NCBI GenBank assembly: GCA_945787595.1
Contig: CALZJV010000489.1
Span: forward strand, 2,250-13,063
Direction of reading: 5' to 3'
DNA length: 10,814 bases
From: an uncultured Desulfobacterales bacterium
GTDB lineage: Bacteria > Desulfobacterota > Desulfobacteria > Desulfobacterales > JAFDCJ01
Part shown: one piece after another, positions 6,826-10,814 of the stretch
Position numbering within the stretch: position 1 is the stretch's first letter
Layout of the letters: the number at the start of each line of letters is the position of its first letter
Notes under the pieces: model-generated
What the model saw: only the letters and a program-made list of their open reading frames with translations
Databases searched by the model: none
Told to the model about the DNA's origin: nothing
Made by a program: the position numbers and the translations under genes

Positions 6826-6870
6826 GACTATTGATTATTGAATATTGACGAATGATGGAAGTCGCTTCGC
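6826..6870. repeat. GA-phased heptad repeat ending in the GTCGCTTCG word
   Basis: Five 7-base units each begin with GA (GACTATT at 6826, GATTATT at 6833, and so on to GATGGAA at 6854), followed by GTCGCTTCG. The stretch 6846-6870 matches 9019-9042 in 23 of 25 positions, so it is a dispersed repeat. TATTGAATA (6836-6844) also has an inverted partner, TATTCAATA, at 6904-6912. Confidence 0.7.
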
Positions 6871-6920
6871 TCCGGCCATCTAAAACTTACAACCAGAAGA
6901 ATTTATTCAATATCAGACAT

Positions 6921-7087
6921 AGTTGAATAGTTTACTGGTTGAATGGTTGATTAGGTAAATTATAGTCATAATTTTAGAATGTTACGATTGTTAAAACATG
7001 AAGTGTCCAATTATTTTGCAACCACTTAACTAATCAACCACTTAACTAATCAACCACTTAACTAATCAACTAATCAACCAATCAACG
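6921..7087. repeat. Inverted octad repeat arms between hmcE and hmcF
   Basis: The left arm (6921-6960) is five 8-base units such as AGTTGAAT, GGTTGAAT and GGTTGATT. The right arm (7020-7083) holds three perfect copies of the 16-mer AACCACTTAACTAATC (7020, 7036, 7052), then AACTAATC and AACCAATC. Each 16-mer is two octads, and its reverse complement reads as the same RGTTNANT-type units as the left arm; GGTTGATTAG (6945-6954) pairs perfectly with CTAATCAACC (for example 7030-7039). The arms are separated by about 60 bases. The 360-base gap holds no gene I can support. Confidence 0.85.
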
Positions 7088-7169
7088 ATATCTGATTTAG
7101 GAGAAGATTTAAACAAGTTTTGCCACTGAGGCATAAAACAATTTTTCATGTAATTAAAGGAAGAAAGCC

Positions 7170-8555
7170 ATGCCGGAAGGAATTCTTTGCAATAAAAAGA
7201 ACGTCAATACAAAAGAACAACTGCTGGCGCTTTTGGCGGATAAAAGCGGCAAACAATATTATGAGGAAATGAACCACCTCGATGTGGATCGCAAAAAATT
7301 GTGGGGGACGATCCAGAAAACCTTCAAGTCACGCCTGAAATCCTGGCTTGAAATCTGTTCGCACTGCGGCCTGTGTGCTGAAAGCTGTTTTTACTATCTT
7401 GCGAATAACAAAGACCCCAAACAGGTTCCCTCTTACAAAATTCAATCCACACTGGGCAAAATTATTAAGCGTAAGGGCAATGTGGATAGCGCCTTTTTGC
7501 AGGAGTGTATGGACACAGCATACGCGAAATGCACCTGCTGCACAAGATGCGGTGTGTACTGCCCATTTGGGATCGATACCGGCGTCATGTTCAGTTATCT
7601 GCGGGGCTTGTTGTTTGCCCAGGGTTTTGTGCCCTGGGAGATGAAAATCGGTTCCGGGATGCACCGGATATACAGGGCCCAAATGGATATCACCACGGAA
7701 GACTGGGTGGATACCTGTGAGTGGATGGCTGAAGAATATGAGGAAGACTGGCCGGGATTGACCATTCCCGTTGATATCGAAAATGCCGATATTATGTATA
7801 CCGTCAACGCCAGGGAACCCAAGCATTATCCGGAAGATATCGCTGAGGCTGCGATTTTGTTTCATGTGGCCGGGGAAAACTGGACGGTACCCAGTGAGGG
7901 CTGGGAGGAGACCAGCCTGGCCATGTTCGGCGGCGACTGGGAAGCCTGCAAATTGCAGGTCGAGTCGGTCTATGATGCCATGGATCGATTAAAACCCAAA
8001 CGAATGGTGGTCACCGAATGCGGGCATGCCTACCGGGCGACGGTCATCGAAGGGCCTTATTGGGCCGGTCTTAAAACCGGCAAAACGCCGGTTGAAAGTT
8101 TCCATTACGTGGAATGGGTGGCGGAAGCCCTGCGAACCGGAAAACTGAAAATAGATCCATCCAAAAAGATCAAGGAACCGGTAACCTATCAGGATTCCTG
8201 CAACTATGTGCGCAACGCCGGCCTTGCCGACGTCGGCAGGGAGATCATGAGTTATATTGCCGAGGATTTCAGGGAAATGACACCCAACCGGGAGCATAAT
8301 TTCTGCTGTGGCGGCGGCGGCGGCCTAAATGGTATCGGCCGGTATCGCCAGCAGCGCAATATCGGTCTGAAAGTCAAGCGGGATCAGATTCTGGCCACCG
8401 GTGCCAAGCTGGTCATCTCTCCCTGTCACAATTGCTGGGATGCGATCAGGGATCTGGAGGAGATTTACAAAATTGGAATCCGGTGGTCCTTTTTGAAACC
8501 GCTGTTGATCAATATGATCGAAGTGCCGGAGGATTTGAAGCCGAAGGAAGAATGA
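7170..8555 (+). CDS. hmcF: HmcF, HdrD-like cytoplasmic Fe-S subunit with CCG domain
   Basis: A 461-residue soluble protein, the cytoplasmic end of the Hmc complex. Two ferredoxin-type [4Fe-4S] motifs lie near the N-terminus: C63-x2-C66-x2-C69-x3-C73 and C121-x2-C124-x2-C127-x3-C131. The C-terminal half is of the heterodisulfide reductase HdrB/HdrD type. One full CCG motif is present: C344, C379-C380 in FCCGGGGG, and C419-x2-C422, able to hold a noncubane cluster. The first CCG copy is incomplete, with GGDW where CCG is expected and only C284 kept. No signal peptide or membrane span is seen. Length matches D. vulgaris HmcF. AAAGGAAG lies six bases before the ATG. The electron acceptor in the cytoplasm is not identified by sequence. 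Confidence 0.94.
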   Translation: MPEGILCNKKNVNTKEQLLALLADKSGKQYYEEMNHLDVDRKKLWGTIQKTFKSRLKSWLEICSHCGLCAESCFYYLANNKDPKQVPSYKIQSTLGKIIKRKGNVDSAFLQECMDTAYAKCTCCTRCGVYCPFGIDTGVMFSYLRGLLFAQGFVPWEMKIGSGMHRIYRAQMDITTEDWVDTCEWMAEEYEEDWPGLTIPVDIENADIMYTVNAREPKHYPEDIAEAAILFHVAGENWTVPSEGWEETSLAMFGGDWEACKLQVESVYDAMDRLKPKRMVVTECGHAYRATVIEGPYWAGLKTGKTPVESFHYVEWVAEALRTGKLKIDPSKKIKEPVTYQDSCNYVRNAGLADVGREIMSYIAEDFREMTPNREHNFCCGGGGGLNGIGRYRQQRNIGLKVKRDQILATGAKLVISPCHNCWDAIRDLEEIYKIGIRWSFLKPLLINMIEVPEDLKPKEE

Positions 8556-8576
8556 AATAGGCCCTTAGTCCATTTA

Positions 8577-8598
8577 TTCTGACACCATGTTGTCAGAA
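8577..8598 (+). terminator. Stem-loop 21 bases after hmcF, possible operon end
   Basis: TTCTGACA (8577-8584) pairs perfectly with TGTCAGAA (8591-8598) around a 6-base loop. It lies right after the hmcF stop, a natural place for transcript ending. No T run follows, so it would be a weak or factor-assisted terminator, or a 3' end stabiliser. Confidence 0.4.
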
Positions 8599-8603
8599 AA
8601 TGA

Positions 8604-8631
8604 AGGTTCCAGGTGTCGGTGTTCAGGTTTC
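8604..8631. repeat. RGGTNTC heptad repeat after hmcF
   Basis: Four 7-base units in phase: AGGTTCC (8604), AGGTGTC (8611), GGTGTTC (8618) and AGGTTTC (8625). The words resemble those of 3137-3175 and 9321-9356. Confidence 0.65.
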
Positions 8632-8641
8632 AGCAATTAAA

Positions 8642-8755
8642 AAATTTCAAATTTCAAATAACAAATACCAAACAAATCACAATGACCGAAATTCAAAATC
8701 CCAAACAATTGGTTTTTGATCTTATTTGAGATTTGGATATTGTAAATTTGGAATT
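8642..8755. repeat. AT-rich heptad element with opposed arms
   Basis: The left arm (8642-8704) starts with two AAATTTC units, then AAATAAC and AAATACC, and continues with a CAA-rich 7-base rhythm. The right arm (8721-8755) has five T/G-rich heptads (CTTATTT, GAGATTT, GGATATT and so on), broadly complementary in style. The centre holds AAAC/GTTT around AATTG (8703-8714). The right arm shares TTTGG and GGAATTT words with 101-128. It is part of the 954-base gene-free stretch 8556-9509. Confidence 0.65.
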
Positions 8756-8789
8756 TATTCTAACATTGAAAACCTGGTCCTCTGGGCCT

Positions 8790-8805
8790 CCGGCTCGGAG
8801 AGCCT
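8790..8805. repeat. Inverted copy of the 35-50 word
   Basis: CCGGCTCGGAGAGCCT matches the reverse complement of 35-50 at 15 of 16 positions. It is preceded by CTGGTCCTCTGGGCC (about 8774-8788), again similar in style to the complement of 60-85. Nearby, the 9-base word GTCGCTTCG occurs at 8973-8981 and, reversed, at 8904-8912. Confidence 0.45.
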
Positions 8806-9009
8806 GGTCAGAGGCAGTTGGCTATGCCGTGAAAAGGGCCGACAAGAATTCAGAATAAGGTATTCGCCTTCGGCTCAGCTGGAAAATATAAAATGTGTAG
8901 GCGCGAAGCGACATCATTCTATTCTCATATGAAACTACGCCAAAATGGCACGGTCTCTTGATGATTAAACTGGTCGCTTCGATGGCCTGGATTAAACAGC
9001 GAACCCCAG

Positions 9010-9042
9010 AATATCGAATGACGAAGGATGGAATCGCTTCGC
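9010..9042. repeat. Second copy of the GA-heptad/TCGCTTCGC repeat
   Basis: Units GAATATC (9012-9018 region), GAATGAC and GAAGGAT run in a 7-base rhythm into TCGCTTCGC. The stretch 9019-9042 matches 6846-6870 with one substitution and one missing base. It sits in the gene-free stretch before the fumarase. Confidence 0.6.
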
Positions 9043-9078
9043 GAAATCTTTTTTAAAATAGACAGAATACATTCATTC

Positions 9079-9113
9079 GACGTTCGATGTTGGACGTTCG
9101 ATGTTCGACGTTC
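9079..9113. repeat. GACGTTC/GATGTTS heptad repeat, five units
   Basis: Five 7-base units alternate GACGTTC (9079, 9093, 9107) with GATGTTG (9086) and GATGTTC (9100), giving a 14-base period. This is the clearest tandem block after hmcF. A perfect small stem, GCCGCT (9123-9128) with AGCGGC (9138-9143), follows directly. Confidence 0.8.
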
Positions 9114-9224
9114 ATCAGTTTCGCCGCTTATCAGGACAGCGGCTGGGCTGACACCTGAAAGCATTAATCTGCATCAAATTGCCCTCCCATGAATAGACGC
9201 ATCTCCTGAAATTCTCAAAATTCC

Positions 9225-9253
9225 TTGACACTTAGAAGCACGATTGATAGTCT
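9225..9253 (+). promoter_or_regulatory. Candidate sigma-70 promoter for the fumarase gene
   Basis: A perfect TTGACA (9225-9230) and TAGTCT (9248-9253) are separated by the ideal 17 bases. The -10 matches TATAAT at only three positions. It is the best promoter-like pair I see between hmcF and the fumarase, and would give a leader of about 250 bases. Confidence 0.4.
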
Positions 9254-9320
9254 GCCTGATTCTTAAACTAATTATAAAAAATCAGCCACTAAGACACGAA
9301 GGAACAAAAAAGGACCACTT

Positions 9321-9363
9321 AGGTTGAGCGGTTCATGGTTCAACGTTCCGGGTTGAAAAACCC
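9321..9363. repeat. GGTT heptad repeat ending in a GAAA-loop hairpin
   Basis: After AGGTTGAG come four 7-base units in phase: CGGTTCA (9329), TGGTTCA (9336), ACGTTCC (9343) and GGGTTGA (9350). The block ends in GGGTT-GAAA-AACCC (9350-9363), a five-pair stem closed by a GNRA tetraloop. The unit type matches 3137-3175. Confidence 0.6.
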
Positions 9364-9509
9364 AGACAACTCGTATTAATAATGAACGTGTCTTCATCTG
9401 GTTATAAATCCATTTGACCTAATGAGGCACCATATTTTGATTATAACCTTTGTGGCTTGGTGCCTGGCTGCAATATTACAAAGAATTATAATCATTCGAG
9501 TAGGCATGT

Positions 9510-10814
9510 ATGACCAATTTTATTTACCAGGATATGTTTCCCGCCGGACAGGATGCCACCGATTACCGCTTATTGACCGAAGCGCATCTGTCTACCGCCT
9601 TCTTTGACGACCAAGAGGTGCTGAAAATATCGGCCCAGGGGTTGACGTTTCTGGCCGAGCAGGCATTTAAAGAAATTTCCCACCTGCTGCGGCCCGCTCA
9701 TCTGAAACAGCTTGCCGGTATTTTTAATGATCCGCAAAGCTCTGCCAATGACCGCTATGTGGCCTTGGAATTACTTAAAAACGCCGTGATATCTGCTGAG
9801 GGTGTTTTCCCGATGTGCCAGGACACCGGTACGGCCATCGTCATCGGCAAAAAAGGGCAACGGGTGTGGACCGATTCTGCGGATGAAGAAAGCCTGTCAA
9901 AGGGAATTTATAATGCCTATACAAAGGGCAACCTGCGATATTCCCAGAATGCGCCTTTGAGCATGTACGAGGAGAAAAATTCCGGCAGCAATCTGCCGGC
10001 CCAGATTGAACTATATGCTGTTGGGGGCGACGAATACCGCTTTTTGTTTATTGCCAAAGGTGGCGGTTCCGCCAATAAGACTTTTTTGTACCAGGAAACC
10101 AAAGCCGTTTTAACACCGGATAATTTGAAGGCCTTCATGAAAGAAAAAATGAAAACATTGGGCACAGCCGCCTGCCCGCCCTATCATCTGGCATTTGTTA
10201 TCGGTGGAACTTCGGCAGAATTTAACCTTAAAACCGTGAAATTGGCGACGACCAAATACCTGGATGATCTGCCGACCGCAGGAAGTGAATCCGGTCATGC
10301 ATTCCGAGACCTGCAACTTGAAGACGAAATTCTTAAAATCTCCCGTGATCTTGGAATCGGTGCTCAATTCGGCGGGAAATATTTTTGTCTCGACACCCGC
10401 GTCATTCGTTTGCCTCGCCACGGCGCATCCTGTCCAATCGGTTTGGGGGTCAGCTGCAGCGCAGACCGCAACATCAAGGCTAAAATTACCCGTGAGGGGA
10501 TTTTCCTAGAAAAGCTTGAAACCGACCCGGCCAGGTATTTGCCGGAGGTTGAAGTGTCCGCTCAAGAGGCGGTACGTATCGACTTAGACCGTCCGATGGA
10601 GAAAATTCGACAACAGCTAAGCCAGCATCCGGTGGCAACCCCACTTCTGCTGACAGGCAAAATCGTGGTTGCCCGGGACATCGCCCATGCTGAATTAAAA
10701 AAACGTCTGGATAGGGGCGACACCCTTCCCGATTATTTCAAAAACCATATCATTTATTATGCCGGACCGGCAAAGACTCCGGCCGGCTACCCATCCGGCT
10801 CTTTCGGCCCGACA
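9510..10814 (+). CDS. fumA: Class I fumarate hydratase (FumA/FumB type), C-terminus cut by window end
   Basis: The first 435 residues of an oxygen-sensitive [4Fe-4S] fumarase that interconverts fumarate and malate in the cytoplasm, serving the TCA cycle in either direction. The frame is open to the last base of the window; about 110 residues should be missing against the roughly 545 of E. coli FumA. The three cluster ligands are C103 (PMCQDTGT), C222 (AACPPYH) and C316 (GVSCSADRN); their spacing of 119 and 94 residues equals that of characterised class I enzymes. Other marks are GGGSANK (184-190) and LPRHGASCP (301-309). Alpha and beta parts are joined in one chain, unlike the split form of many anaerobes. 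ATG at 9510 is chosen because GAGTAGG (9498-9504) lies five bases before it; an ATG at 9506 is out of frame. It lies far from hmcF and probably has its own promoter. Confidence 0.95.
   Translation, partial: MTNFIYQDMFPAGQDATDYRLLTEAHLSTAFFDDQEVLKISAQGLTFLAEQAFKEISHLLRPAHLKQLAGIFNDPQSSANDRYVALELLKNAVISAEGVFPMCQDTGTAIVIGKKGQRVWTDSADEESLSKGIYNAYTKGNLRYSQNAPLSMYEEKNSGSNLPAQIELYAVGGDEYRFLFIAKGGGSANKTFLYQETKAVLTPDNLKAFMKEKMKTLGTAACPPYHLAFVIGGTSAEFNLKTVKLATTKYLDDLPTAGSESGHAFRDLQLEDEILKISRDLGIGAQFGGKYFCLDTRVIRLPRHGASCPIGLGVSCSADRNIKAKITREGIFLEKLETDPARYLPEVEVSAQEAVRIDLDRPMEKIRQQLSQHPVATPLLLTGKIVVARDIAHAELKKRLDRGDTLPDYFKNHIIYYAGPAKTPAGYPSGSFGPT

Noticed and set aside
7020..7087. CRISPR-like array
   Set aside because: The 16-base units are adjacent with no spacers, far shorter than CRISPR repeats, and no cas gene is present.
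8726..8932. Open frame of 68 codons in the gap after hmcF
   Set aside because: It runs through the AT-rich heptad block and the 8790-8805 repeat, has no ribosome site, and its translation looks like repeat sequence.
9422..9607. Open frame of 61 codons at the fumarase start
   Set aside because: It overlaps the fumarase start in another frame; the fumarase frame has conserved catalytic motifs and a ribosome site.

Overview
The window looks like chromosome of a sulfate-reducing member of the Desulfobacterota (Deltaproteobacteria, probably the Desulfobacterales). The main evidence is a complete Hmc transmembrane redox complex, hmcA to hmcF, in the same gene order as Desulfovibrio vulgaris. An IscR-like Rrf2-family regulator precedes it. 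The family placement comes from motifs and recalled family knowledge; no database search was run.

Layout, all genes on the + strand. 1-352: no gene, but a 5' leader with three predicted hairpins, the last covering the ribosome binding site of the next gene. 353-655: a 100-residue Hsp20/alpha-crystallin small heat shock protein, followed by a strong intrinsic terminator (681-717). 718-1031: regulatory spacer with two IscR-type dyads. 1032-1478: Rrf2/IscR-like Fe-S regulator. 1513-8555: hmcA (16-haem cytochrome c), hmcB (Tat-exported 4x[4Fe-4S] ferredoxin with membrane anchor), hmcC (NrfD-type membrane protein), hmcD (45-residue membrane peptide), hmcE (NarI-like membrane protein) and hmcF (HdrD-like cytoplasmic Fe-S protein). 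8556-9509: 954 bases without a gene, packed with repeats and carrying a possible promoter. 9510-10814: class I fumarase, cut off by the window end.

How the genes work together: periplasmic electrons, typically from H2 or formate oxidation via c3 cytochromes, would enter HmcA, pass to HmcB and through the HmcC/D/E membrane part, and reach HmcF on the cytoplasmic side, linking periplasmic oxidation to cytoplasmic reduction. The regulator upstream has the C-x5-C-x5-C spacing of IscR and sits behind two dyads resembling IscR type 1 sites, so hmc expression may respond to Fe-S or redox state.

The most unusual feature is in the spaces between genes. Nearly every gap, including four inside the hmc operon, contains degenerate tandem repeats with a unit of 7 or 8 bases. 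Several are arranged as inverted arms. The sequence differs from gap to gap but the period stays the same. Three further points deserve attention: the candidate RNA thermometer before the small heat shock gene, the twin dyads before the regulator, and an apparent loss of about 20 conserved residues in HmcC.
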